Below are positions 28,307 through 36,115 of a stretch of 64,000 bases of DNA, one piece after another (positions within the stretch are counted from its first letter, which is position 1; each line of letters begins with the position of its first letter). Both the position numbers and the translations under genes were made by a program. The DNA is taken from assembly GCA_963812775.1 (NCBI GenBank), contig CAWEWH010000007.1:682001-746000 (forward strand), read 5' to 3'. Origin of the DNA: CAWEWH01 sp963812775. Its GTDB lineage: Bacteria > Pseudomonadota > Alphaproteobacteria > Rhizobiales > Beijerinckiaceae. The notes beneath the pieces are model-generated. The model did no database searches and was not told the origin of the DNA. It saw only the letters and a list, made by a program, of their open reading frames with translations.

Positions 28307-28447
28307 TTCCAGACTGCTCCGCCTGCGGCCGATTTTCCGGCCGCGACTGACAGCCTCATAATGACCCAGAGGAGGCGCGAAGACGTTGGCGGCAATCCGG
28401 GTCGGGCGCCACGACGTAGCGCGCCCCGACCGTAACAGGAGCGCGTG

Positions 28448-28828
28448 ATGAGCGATACATTCGATGGTCGCTGCCTTTGCGGTAGCGTGCGCTTTCAAGC
28501 AACCGGCCGCCCTAAATGGGTCCGGTGGTGTCACTGTAATAGTTGCAGGCGGCACAGTGGAGCGCCTGCGTCACTCTTCGTTGCTTTCGATAACTCCGCC
28601 GTTTCAATGACGGCCGGCGAAATCAAGAAATTCAGATCCTCACCAAGTACCGAGCGCGGTTTCTGCGCGAAGTGCGGTTCAACCTTAACCTGTTCAAGTG
28701 AACGCCTCTCCAATGAGACGCACTTCCACGTGGGCACTTTCGAACGACCTGAGGAGTTTGAGCCGCGAGGCGAGTTCTTCGCGAACGAGAAGCTACCGTG
28801 CATGCAGGCGGTCGCAGTTGCCCGCTAG
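28448..28828 (+). CDS. GFA family protein (glutathione-dependent formaldehyde-activating enzyme-like)
   Basis: ACAGGAG lies 6 nt before ATG 28448. The 126-residue product has the zinc-binding layout of the GFA/CENP-V family: GRCLCGSVRFQA, WCHCNSCRRHSGAP, then GFCAKCGSTLTC. These cysteines hold two structural or catalytic zincs. The founding member adds formaldehyde to glutathione, but most relatives are untested. The C-terminus is complete. It lies 30 nt before a methyltransferase on the same strand, so the two may be co-transcribed. Confidence 0.82.
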   Translation: MSDTFDGRCLCGSVRFQATGRPKWVRWCHCNSCRRHSGAPASLFVAFDNSAVSMTAGEIKKFRSSPSTERGFCAKCGSTLTCSSERLSNETHFHVGTFERPEEFEPRGEFFANEKLPCMQAVAVAR

Positions 28829-28858
28829 TGATCCAAGCAACTCGATTGGAGAGCGCGG

Positions 28859-29467
28859 ATGACCTCGAACCTCGACAGATTTCAACGGATCGCATGGGCC
28901 TACGACATCTTGGATTTTCCCTTTGAGTATGGGCGCTATCGAAAAATCAGGCCGCAGATGTTTCGCGGCCTCTCTGGTCGCATCCTTGATGCAGGGGTCG
29001 GCACGGGCCGAAACTTCCCCTTCTACCCTCCAGGCTCTGAGGTCGTCGGAATTGACATTAGCCCGGCCATGCTGGCGCGAGCGGAGCGCAGGCGCCCAAC
29101 GGCTGCAACGGGGGTCGAGCTGAGGCAGATGGACGTGATGCGTCTGGATTTCCCTGATCGCTCGTTCGACGCAGCGGTCGCGACCTTCCTGTTCTGCACT
29201 CTGCCCGACGAACTACAGGTCGATGGGATGCGCGAGTTGCGGCGCGTCGTGAAGCCGGGAGGAATCATCCGATGTCTCGAATACACGCGACCAAGCGGCG
29301 GGTTTCGTCGCTTGATGACATACCTGTGGGAGCCATGGGTGCACTGGGCCTACGGCGCTGGTTTCGACCGAGAGACCGAGAAGCACGCGCCCGAGGCGGG
29401 TCTACAATTGTTCGAGTCCCGCTTCGTTCACGACGAGCTAATCAAGCTGCTCGGGGCGAGGGCTTGA
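28859..29467 (+). CDS. Class I SAM-dependent methyltransferase
   Basis: GGAGAG lies 4 nt before ATG 28859. The 202-residue product has motif I (ILDAGVGTGRNFPFYP), the acidic residue ending strand 2 (VVGIDIS), motif II region (FDAAVATFLFCTLPD) and motif III (LRRVVKPGGIIRCLEYTRP), all of the Methyltransf_11/UbiE type. It transfers a methyl group from S-adenosylmethionine to an unknown acceptor. The N-terminus (RIAWAYDILDFPFEYGRY) resembles UbiE-like and phospholipid N-methyltransferases, which suggests a lipid or quinone acceptor; that is inference. Confidence 0.82.
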   Translation: MTSNLDRFQRIAWAYDILDFPFEYGRYRKIRPQMFRGLSGRILDAGVGTGRNFPFYPPGSEVVGIDISPAMLARAERRRPTAATGVELRQMDVMRLDFPDRSFDAAVATFLFCTLPDELQVDGMRELRRVVKPGGIIRCLEYTRPSGGFRRLMTYLWEPWVHWAYGAGFDRETEKHAPEAGLQLFESRFVHDELIKLLGARA

Positions 29468-29786
29468 GACGGCGAGTGCGCGGTATCGCGGCCAACCGAT
29501 GCGGCTGCCCTCCGGGCACGTCAACAATATTTGGCCGCTCTAGCGGCAGACCGATGCGCGCGAGAGGCGGAGCCGCCTCCCGGACAGGTCATTCGGAGAG
29601 GCAAGACCGGTTAGCCACTTGTCGAATGCGAACGACAACCTCCCGCGGGACCGGGAGGGGCCTTCTCGCTTTTGCGACTTACGCCTCCCAATGTCATTTG
29701 ATAATGCGAGGAACGCAGATCGATTTAAAGCTGTCGGGGACGCCGGTCTTAGCCCGCACGCAACCACCGGCGTGGATCAAGAGGAG
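29468..29786. other. Intergenic region, one doubtful small frame
   Basis: A frame beginning TTG 29619 reads SNANDNLPRDREGPSRFCDL and runs on through the terminator at 29787-29824. A perfect terminator inside it makes coding unlikely for the 3' part. No ribosome site is clear. I list it as non-coding. Confidence 0.35.
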
Positions 29787-29824
29787 GCCCCTCCGCTCGT
29801 CACCCAACAGCGGAGGGGCTTTTT
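29787..29824 (+). terminator. Rho-independent terminator
   Basis: GCCCCTCCGCT (29787-29797) pairs perfectly with AGCGGAGGGGC (29809-29819) over an 11-nt loop and is followed by TTTTTC. It could end the GFA-methyltransferase transcript. Confidence 0.7.
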
Positions 29825-29880
29825 CATTCGCCGCGATGCCGCTCTGCCGATCCCTCACTGATCGGCCGGCCTAAATGCAC

Positions 29881-30300
29881 CTAAGTCTGCTGTTGCACGC
29901 TGATCCGCCAGCGGTCGGCCTCTCGGATTTTGTGCTGCTCGATTGCCTTCTTCAAAGCTTCGTCGCGGTCTTTTGCCTCGACCGTTCCGAGCCATGTCAG
30001 TTTTTTGCGGAAGATGTAGACCGTCCAGCCGACGGCTTCCTTGCGCGGCTTCTTCATTTCTTCGGCGGCTCGCTCCGCGGGGCCACGCTGGTCGCCCTGA
30101 ATGACGACGTGGAGCCCGGCACGACACACAGCACAGCAGATCGGCCAGCGCCTGCCCACGTAGCGCCAGTTGCGGCCAAGGCGGGCTACCAACACCGTCA
30201 TTTCGATGGGGCGGAAGCCATGCCCGGCCGGGCACCAGGCGCCAACTCCGTGGTGGTTGTCGATGAGATCGCCTAGGGTCTCGATTGTTGCGCCTGGCAT
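29881..30300 (-). CDS. Two small rhizobial protein families in one reading frame (Zn-ribbon-like plus GTVEA domain)
   Basis: The single frame from ATG 30300 encodes 139 residues. Residues 1-80 (MPGATIETLGDLIDNHHGVG, WCPAGHGFRP, YVGRRWPICCAVCRAGLHVV) look like a small zinc-ribbon protein with CPxxH and CxxC. Residues 81-139 start at an internal Met (MKKPRKEAVGWTVYIFRKKL) and carry TWLGTVEAKDRDEALKKAIE, the family of the product of 28103. Each part normally occurs as its own short gene. This may be a true fusion, two overlapping starts, or a frame joined by an indel. Confidence 0.55.
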   Translation of the reverse strand: MPGATIETLGDLIDNHHGVGAWCPAGHGFRPIEMTVLVARLGRNWRYVGRRWPICCAVCRAGLHVVIQGDQRGPAERAAEEMKKPRKEAVGWTVYIFRKKLTWLGTVEAKDRDEALKKAIEQHKIREADRWRISVQQQT

Positions 30301-30348
30301 TCCTCAAGGGTGAGGACGCGAACGGTCAGCAACAAGTCCGGCAGCGCC

Positions 30349-30489
30349 ATGGACCGAAAGCAAGCCATCAGACTGTTCGCCGTCTCGCTGTTTGTCGGCC
30401 TGATGGCCGGTATCGGTACGCTTGATCTCGGCTACGGCGCTGCCGGATTTGTGGTGACGTTCCTCGGCTGGGGCGGTGTGAGTTGTTGA
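30349..30489 (+). CDS. Small two-helix membrane protein, 46 residues
   Basis: ATG 30349 encodes MDRKQAIRLFAVSLFVGLMA, then GIGTLDLGYGAAGFVVTFLG and WGGVSC before TGA. Two hydrophobic segments are separated by a short polar turn. No strong ribosome site is seen (GCAGCG upstream). No family is recognised. Confidence 0.4.
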   Translation: MDRKQAIRLFAVSLFVGLMAGIGTLDLGYGAAGFVVTFLGWGGVSC

Positions 30490-30767
30490 CCGAGCAGCAT
30501 GGAAGACAGGTGCCGTCGCGCCGCCGTCCGTTTTGAGTTGCCCCGCGTCTCTGTCGGAAAATTTGTGTGAGGGCTTGTCAAAAGACATAGCTGAGCTCGT
30601 GACCAATGGTAGACTCTCGGTACTTCCGGTTTGGACGCGTCTCCCCCCGAGCGCGCGTCCTACTTCCCGCCGCTCGGGCCTCCGGTTCGGGCGGTTTCTT
30701 TTGGTCCAGGGTCCGAACAAACGATCGGCGTCGGTCGTTGGGTCGCCGAGGTAGAGGCGACGTTTCA

Positions 30768-30887
30768 ATGAGTGACACGAAACGAGAGGGCCAATGGAAA
30801 GGTGAACGGGCCATCCTGATGGGGTTGATGATCGCGGCGGGCTTCTTGGCGATCGCTCTCCTTGCAACCATCGTTTTTCGCAGTTGA
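30768..30887 (+). CDS. Small single-pass membrane protein, 39 residues
   Basis: ATG 30768 encodes a charged head (MSDTKREGQWKGERA) and a hydrophobic helix (ILMGLMIAAGFLAIALLATI) ending VFRS. AGAGG lies 9 nt upstream. A longer minus-strand frame overlaps it antisense (30765-31097), with a membrane-like start MKHVERLAIVAVLVAVLVGV; one of the two may be real and I favour this one weakly. Confidence 0.4.
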   Translation: MSDTKREGQWKGERAILMGLMIAAGFLAIALLATIVFRS

Positions 30888-31722
30888 CACCAAAGCAGTT
30901 GCCCGCTCGTTCGTGGATCCTCTATTTGCTGGGCGAGCTGTCCTTCGTGCATTCGGTCTTCTTTTCAGCCCGATTGACCTGACAGTTCCATCCGTCGCTT
31001 GCGTTCGGACCGCGCGGGCGCGGAAAAAAGCCCAGGCGACACCCACGAGAACGGCCACTAGGACCGCGACGATCGCTAAGCGCTCGACATGCTTCATGGG
31101 ACGCTAACAGGAGAAGGGTGACGCGACTCGTGATGACGAGGCTAACGCTCGCCTTTGCACTTGGTCAACGATAAGTCGGGACGATCATCTGCTCAGCCAG
31201 CCGTTTCCTGATAGTGAGCAATTGATCGTAGTGCTTCACCGGGCATTGACTGGCCGTTGCTATACCTGCGGCACTGGCGCGCCGCTCCTTCGTCAAAAAA
31301 GCACCGCCTGGAAGCCCCGCCGGCCCCCGCCGGTGGGGCTCATCGTTTCGAGTTGCCGTCACGGCGCGCCGGCTTCCCGTAATTCCCCTTATCGACACAG
31401 CCGCGGATAGCACGCTGCGCGGCCGCAATCGCGTCGGTTGGTTGTGAATGGGGAGCGCGCGACGGCATCGAGCCTCACCGAGGCGAGCCCTCGCGTGCAC
31501 GCCCTCCCATCCTCCTACGCTACTAAGGAGAGCTCTAAGAAAATGAACTGAATCGGTTAAGCCGAGGTTGCTAAGCCCATCGTGCGCCGTAATCGCTTCG
31601 CGATTGTCCTGCGATCCTTGCAACCAAGGGCGGTCGAGGTCTAGGCTCGCCGCCTGACCGCCTGTGACGACCGGCGACGGGCGCCGGGCGCCCGATGCGC
31701 GGTAGGTCCATAGGGGGCGTTT
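30888..31722. other. Intergenic region with one strong hairpin
   Basis: These 835 bases hold no gene I can support. A 12-bp hairpin, AGCCCCGCCGGC/GCCGGTGGGGCT with loop CCCC, lies at 31313-31340. On the minus strand it is followed after 11 nt by TTTTTT, so it could terminate a minus-strand transcript. The minus-strand frame 31165-31623 is not protein-like. Confidence 0.4.
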
Positions 31723-32925
31723 ATGAAGAAACTGGTCGACGCTTTGCAGGGCGCCGGAGTTCCTGCGCTAGCTGCCTATTTCGAGCGTCCGGTGACCGGG
31801 CATCTGTACGAGACTTTGCAGCGGCGGGCTAACGCCTTCGAGTTCAACGGACGCTCTCTGCCGTGCTCGATCATGCCCGAGCTGACCTATGACTTGGGCG
31901 CGAGGCGCCTCAACAATCAACTTTTCTTGGCAGTCATCGACACCGGCAAGAGCAAGGAGCTGGTCGGCGAGATTTCAAGGAGATTGGGCTACAAGGCCAC
32001 GCGGGAAAACACAGGTGCCGCCTTGGTGGTGGAGCGCCGCTTCTCCTACCAGCTGTCGAATAAACTGAAGAAACCCGCTTGGGCCTTTGACGAGTTCCTG
32101 CTCGTCACCAGGCTGGAAGATGGCGGGCGTGTCTCCCCTCACGTACTGACACCCACGGCCATGCGCTCCATCATCGTCCCACCCGCGAGTGAAAGAAAAC
32201 TCAAGGAGGCCGCCAGCGAGTGGAACGCGATGATACCGACGTCCTCGAAACTCATTCGCGGGCTCGGCGAGGCGGCCGTGGCGTGGAACGGCAAGGAGTG
32301 GGGCCTCGTCGACGTTGTCCCGGATGGAAATCTGATCGTGGGCGGTCGCACCGTTGAAATGGGCAAGCTCGGTAAATTTCGTGCCGCCGACGTCGGGCAC
32401 GCCTTGCAGGTTGGGATGGCCGGCCGGCACGGGGAATTCGACGTTCCTGGCTCGGGGCTCGTGATCCCTGGGAGCGCGCCGCGCGGCCGCGGAGGCTTTC
32501 GCGATTGGTTTATGGTGCACAGCGACGTGCCGATAGTGGTCACTTCGGATCCGGGTGACGCCGGAGGCGGCAGTGGAGGAGGTGGCGGCGGAGGCAGCCA
32601 AGGCGGCACCGACGTCACTTGGGTGTTTTCCGGCACCGGGAGCTGCGCCCGCGACTTCAGTTCGTGGCAAGCCTGCCACGCATGCTGCGACGGCATGGGA
32701 CAGTCGGTGTTGGCGGTCGGATTGCCTGTCTCGCTGGCAATCGGCACGGCGGTGGCCAGCACAGCCGTCGGCGTTCCCATCGGCGTGGTAGTCGGTGCGG
32801 TGCTCGTCATTGTAACCCTCGGCATAGCCTGGGGGGTCGTCGAAGCCTGCAAGGACGCCTGTGACAATGCGTCGGGAGCGGGGGCCGGCCAGACGGCGGG
32901 CGCGGGCAGCGAGTGGATCACGTAG
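31723..32925 (+). CDS. Unrecognised 400-residue protein with glycine hinge and Cys-flanked hydrophobic hairpin
   Basis: GGGGG lies about 6 nt before ATG 31723. No family is recognised. Residues 1-280 look globular and soluble (LVDALQGAGVPALAAYFERP, LTYDLGARRLNNQLFLAVID). A near-pure Gly/Ser linker follows at about 283-298. The C-terminus has cysteines at about 308, 318, 321 and 322 (WQACHACCDG), two hydrophobic Gly/Ala/Val helices (VLAVGLPVSLAIGTAVAS and GVVVGAVLVIVTLGIAWG) and cysteines at about 376 and 380 (EACKDACDNA). There is no signal peptide. The modular head-linker-membrane-active-tail design resembles effector or toxin architecture, but that is inference. It is the largest gene in the island and stands alone. 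Confidence 0.7.
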   Translation: MKKLVDALQGAGVPALAAYFERPVTGHLYETLQRRANAFEFNGRSLPCSIMPELTYDLGARRLNNQLFLAVIDTGKSKELVGEISRRLGYKATRENTGAALVVERRFSYQLSNKLKKPAWAFDEFLLVTRLEDGGRVSPHVLTPTAMRSIIVPPASERKLKEAASEWNAMIPTSSKLIRGLGEAAVAWNGKEWGLVDVVPDGNLIVGGRTVEMGKLGKFRAADVGHALQVGMAGRHGEFDVPGSGLVIPGSAPRGRGGFRDWFMVHSDVPIVVTSDPGDAGGGSGGGGGGGSQGGTDVTWVFSGTGSCARDFSSWQACHACCDGMGQSVLAVGLPVSLAIGTAVASTAVGVPIGVVVGAVLVIVTLGIAWGVVEACKDACDNASGAGAGQTAGAGSEWIT

Positions 32926-33063
32926 GTGCCCCCTCCGCTAGCCACCAGCGAGTAGCCGCCCGACGAACTAGAGCGAGCGAGCCCTAAGCGTCCTGGATCG
33001 CGATGAGAGATTGTTAAGGCGCGGCTTCTACAACCGTGGGTTCACGACGAAAACGGTACGGCC

Positions 33064-33318
33064 ATGTCCCTCTACCGCTTCATCCTGCTTGGGCCGCGTG
33101 GCGAGACGATCGCCGACGTCGAGGCGCCGTTCAACGATGACGCGGCAGCGCAGGAGCACGCGCAGCGTTTTCTGTTCGACTGGCCCTATGAGGTTAGGCA
33201 GGGCGCCCGCGTCGTCGCGGCTGCTGCCGCCTCGAGGGCAAGGCCCGCCCGCGATCTCGGGAATTTGACCGGGAGCTTCAAAGATGAAAGCGCCCGGCCA
33301 CTTGAGCGGCAGAGCTAG
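33064..33318 (+). CDS. DUF6894-like small protein
   Basis: ATG 33064 encodes 84 residues. MSLYRFILLGPRGETIADVE then APFNDDAAAQEHAQRFLFDW resembles the short rhizobial family in which an N-terminal strand is followed by a DD-Ala-helix (compare the product of 26234). A Val-rich strand (ARVVAAAAA) ends the fold. The ribosome site is weak. The stop overlaps the 3' end of the convergent gene at 33315 by 4 nt. Confidence 0.55.
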   Translation: MSLYRFILLGPRGETIADVEAPFNDDAAAQEHAQRFLFDWPYEVRQGARVVAAAAASRARPARDLGNLTGSFKDESARPLERQS

Positions 33319-33602
33319 TAGCCGTAGCGATACCCGTATCCGTAGCTGGGCGCGTAGTTGTAGTTGTAGGCGGGATAGCCGTAGCTAGGGGCATAGTATC
33401 GCGGCGCATAGTTGTAGCTGCGGCGGTAGTACCGGCGGCGGTACTTGTAGGGATAGCCGTAGTACTGAGCCGGCATCACTGTTGAGCCAAAAGACTGGTC
33501 ATCCAGTGCCGCCATAGCACCGGACGTTGCCGGAGCGGCTTTGGTTGGGCCTGCTGCCACAACCGCGAGCAAAACTGCCGTAGTCAAACCGAGTAGCTTC
33601 AT
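33315..33602 (-). CDS. Secreted Tyr-rich repeat protein
   Basis: AGAGGA lies about 8 nt before ATG 33602, so that start is preferred over longer frames. The product is 95 residues with a signal peptide (MKLLGLTTAVLLAVVAAGPT). A short linker leads to a Tyr-rich tail (AQYYGYPYKYRRRYYRRSYN, then SYGYPAYNYNYAPSYGYGYR). It combines the RRYYRR motif of the 21618 protein with the SYGY repeats of the 24920 protein. The function is unknown. Confidence 0.65.
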   Translation of the reverse strand: MKLLGLTTAVLLAVVAAGPTKAAPATSGAMAALDDQSFGSTVMPAQYYGYPYKYRRRYYRRSYNYAPRYYAPSYGYPAYNYNYAPSYGYGYRYGY

Positions 33603-33929
33603 GGTTTCGATCCTCTTTCTCGAGCCTGTCGACGCCTCGTCGCAAGCTATGAGGAACGGTACAGCGGCGTCTCTCAAGGTTGCCTCTAAATTTTGCCTGC
33701 AATCGTTCGCACCCAGCAACTTATTGTTTCAGGTGGCGCAGATCGCAAGCGTTTCCTCACTCGTTGCGCCGTGTCCCACTTCGCGTTGCGTGGGACGTTG
33801 CGTCGGAACAAGTCAACCGCTTCCTCGCTACGAGAACAGTGTCCGAACTTGAACGGCGCAGTGTCCTGATTCCAATCGGCCGGAACGATCTTGCCGCTCG
33901 CCTCATTGGACACAGGGGCGAGGAGTCCC

Positions 33930-34124
33930 ATGCGCCGCGAAGATATGCTGAGGCATGCCAGGGAATGCCGGCAATGGGCGGGCACCGCACGGACAGAAAA
34001 GGCTAGACTGGCGTTCCTGAAAGACGCCGACACTTGGGAATTGCTCGCCCTACGGGATGACGACAGGGACGTGAGTGAGACACCCGGCTTTCCTGTCGGC
34101 CCGATCAAGCCCCCCGACAAGTAG
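33930..34124 (+). CDS. Small helical protein (LRHARECRQWAG family)
   Basis: GAGGAG lies 5 nt before ATG 33930. The 64-residue product is MRREDMLRHARECRQWAGTA then TEKARLAFLKDADTWELLAL, the best-formed member of the family that includes 27904 and, more distantly, 26691. It probably forms a helical hairpin. It ends at a TAGCCCCCAGCGG motif. Confidence 0.6.
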   Translation: MRREDMLRHARECRQWAGTARTEKARLAFLKDADTWELLALRDDDRDVSETPGFPVGPIKPPDK

Positions 34125-34240
34125 CCCCCAGCGGTCAGCGCGGCACAGTGTGCTGAATTGCTCAACTACCACCCCTCCGAGGCCCTAGTGTCGCTGTTGG
34201 GCTAAAGCGCCAAAAGAGCGCGGCCTTGAGGGGAATGGCT

Positions 34241-34423
34241 ATGACAGAAGCGAAGCAGCCGACACCTATGATGGAGAAAGAGACGCCCTCAGAGCGTCTT
34301 GCAAACCTGTTCAAGCAAATCGTTCGCGAGAACGACCACCGGGACCGCGAAAAGGCAAAGCGCGAGACGCTGCGTGCCCCTATCGGGACAAATCAAGGCA
34401 AGCCCGCTCGCGACGGGCGATAG
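34241..34423 (+). CDS. Small charged protein, paralog of the 27005 gene
   Basis: GAGGGGA lies about 7 nt before ATG 34241. The 60-residue product contains TPSERLANLFKQIVRENDHR then DREKAKRE, matching the 27005 product. It is probably a single amphipathic helix with disordered ends. It follows the LRHAREC-family gene at 33930 on the same strand, as the 27005 gene sits near another member. The stop is a TAGGCGCCAGCGG motif. Confidence 0.6.
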   Translation: MTEAKQPTPMMEKETPSERLANLFKQIVRENDHRDREKAKRETLRAPIGTNQGKPARDGR

Positions 34424-34859
34424 GCGCCAGCGGGCGTTCTCAGGGTGATTTGGACAGCGCTGGAAAAGGGGCTGAGGACCCGGCGGACCGTCATCCTCAG
34501 CCCAAGCACTGCCGACAATTGAATCCTCCTGGGGGCAGAAGGAGACGGTCGGCGGCTATAGATTGCGTAGGACTCCGCCAACCTGGCTTCTGGTCAGTTT
34601 TGCTCACAACACAGAGCTATCCACAGGTAACCGCCAGCGGCACCTAGGGCGATTGCGGGCAGGCCATGGTGGCCGGTCTTCCGCCCGGGGCCCTCTTGTG
34701 GAGCAACAGGCCGGGTAGACATTGGAGGTGAGGGGTGCGTCGCGCGGCGACCCACGATCATCCGGCCTCATGGGCGCTGGGAAGTCCAAGTGAGTCCCGA
34801 TAACATCGCTGGCCTCAGTTGCATGAGACGACGAGCGCATCGACCGACGAGGTGATCGA
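34424..34859. other. Intergenic region with hairpin and a paralog trace
   Basis: No gene is supported. A perfect 10-bp hairpin (GGGCTGAGGA/TCCTCAGCCC) lies at 34469-34503 without a T-run. A further TAACCGCCAGCGG motif is at 34628-34640. The last 15 bases before the next start encode DEVIE plus stop, a trace of another ABC substrate-binding gene. Confidence 0.45.
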
Positions 34860-35829
34860 GTGAACAGGCGAAAGTTCATGGCCGGGCTTGGTGCCGGCGC
34901 GGCATGCTGGCCGATCGTGGGCCGCACGCAGCAGCCGAAAATCCCGCGGCTGGGTGTGCTCCTCTACACCTCGCCGCAAGGCGACCTGTCGCTCGAATCC
35001 CTCAAGCGCGGCCTTGCCGAGCTGGGCTATGTCGATGGCCGCAGCGTCGCAATCGAATACCGCTTTGCCGAGAGGCGGCCGGAACGGCTTCCCGGGTTGG
35101 CGCGCGAGCTCGCCGCGCTCAAGCCCGACGTGATCGTGGCGCTGGGCGGAGATGTCGCGCCATTCGCCGTGGCCGCGCCAGGGGACATTCCCATCGTTTT
35201 CGCCAGTAGCTCCGATCCCGTGCAGTCGGGCCTTGCCGCCAGTCTCGGGCGGCCAGGTGGAAAGGCCACCGGCGTCACCTTCCTGCTGGACGATCTGCCG
35301 CCAAGCGGCTCGAAATGTTCAAGGAAGCGGTGCCGCAGATCACCTCCGTGGCGTTCTTCTCCAACCCCGACCACCTGGACAACGAGCACGATGCTGCAAA
35401 GCGGGCGGCCCAGGCGCTGGGGATCGGGCTACAAGGTTACGACGTGCGAAATTCAGCCGAGTTACCCACAGCGCTCAAGGCAGCGGCCGACGCCCGCTTC
35501 GACGCGCTCTATGTCGTGTCTTCGCGCCTGATGGTCGCGAATATTCCCGCTTTCGTCGATTTTGCTGGCAAGAGTGGCGCTCCCCTCGTGGGCGGGTGGG
35601 GCGCGTGGGCGAAGGCCGGAGCGCTCATGTCCTACGGACCGAACGTCAACGACATGGTGGCTCGCGCCGCCGCACACGTTGACAGGATTCGAAGGGCGCC
35701 AAGGCGGCTGAACTGCCCATCGAGCAGCCGACGAAGTTCGATCTCATCGTCAACTTGAAGGCGGCCAAGACGTTGGGGCTGAAAATATCCGAAGGCTTCC
35801 TGCTGCGCGCCGACGAGGTGATCGAATAG
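34860..35829 (+). pseudogene. ABC transporter substrate-binding protein (ABC_sub_bind), two frameshifts
   Basis: GTG 34860 encodes MNRRKFMAGLGAGAACWPIV when read as a start, a twin-arginine-like leader. The mature domain reads GLAELGYVDGRSVAIEYRFA, VIVALGGDVAPFAVAA and IPIVFASSSDPVQSGLAASL. One base is missing near 35300 and another near 35690. The later segments (KEAVPQITSVAFFSNPDHLD, ALMSYGPNVNDMVARAA, PTKFDLIVNLKAAKTLGLKI and RADEVIE) are conserved. The start overlaps a DEVIE-stop trace of an upstream copy, as at 17630. No permease genes are nearby. It is the only full-length ABC substrate-binding copy inside the island. Confidence 0.78.
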
Positions 35830-35940
35830 TGCGCCCGGGGGCTCTACGATCCCCCGCGCCGCTTCGTGATGAGTTCGTATCCGCCGAAGCCGATGGAAGG
35901 AGTCCGGCAATTGTCCCGACTTGCCCGATTGAAGCTCGCC

Positions 35941-35967
35941 CGTTGCGTGCAATAATTGCGCGCAACG
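35941..35967. promoter_or_regulatory. Near-perfect 27-bp palindrome, operator-like
   Basis: CGTTGCGTGCAAT and ATTGCGCGCAACG flank a single central A, with one T/G wobble. There is no T-run. It lies downstream of the ABC gene and upstream of small genes, so a protein-binding site is possible. Confidence 0.4.
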
Positions 35968-36115
35968 TCACAATGGGACACCACGCTCGGCCGCGCAACG
36001 CCGGTCGAAATGCTTCCCCAAGCAATTACCAAACCGCGCCTCTTGCGCGTGCCGCGCTCCTGCCCTGCTCGTGTTCCTATTCGCGAAGAGAGGCCAGTGG
36101 TGCCAATAGTGCCAA

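Noticed and set aside
30765..31097. Minus-strand frame starting with a membrane-like N-terminus (MKHVERLAIVAVLVAVLVGV)
   Set aside because: The remainder is arginine-rich nonsense and overlaps a better short plus-strand frame. It is kept only as a remark under the 30768 gene.
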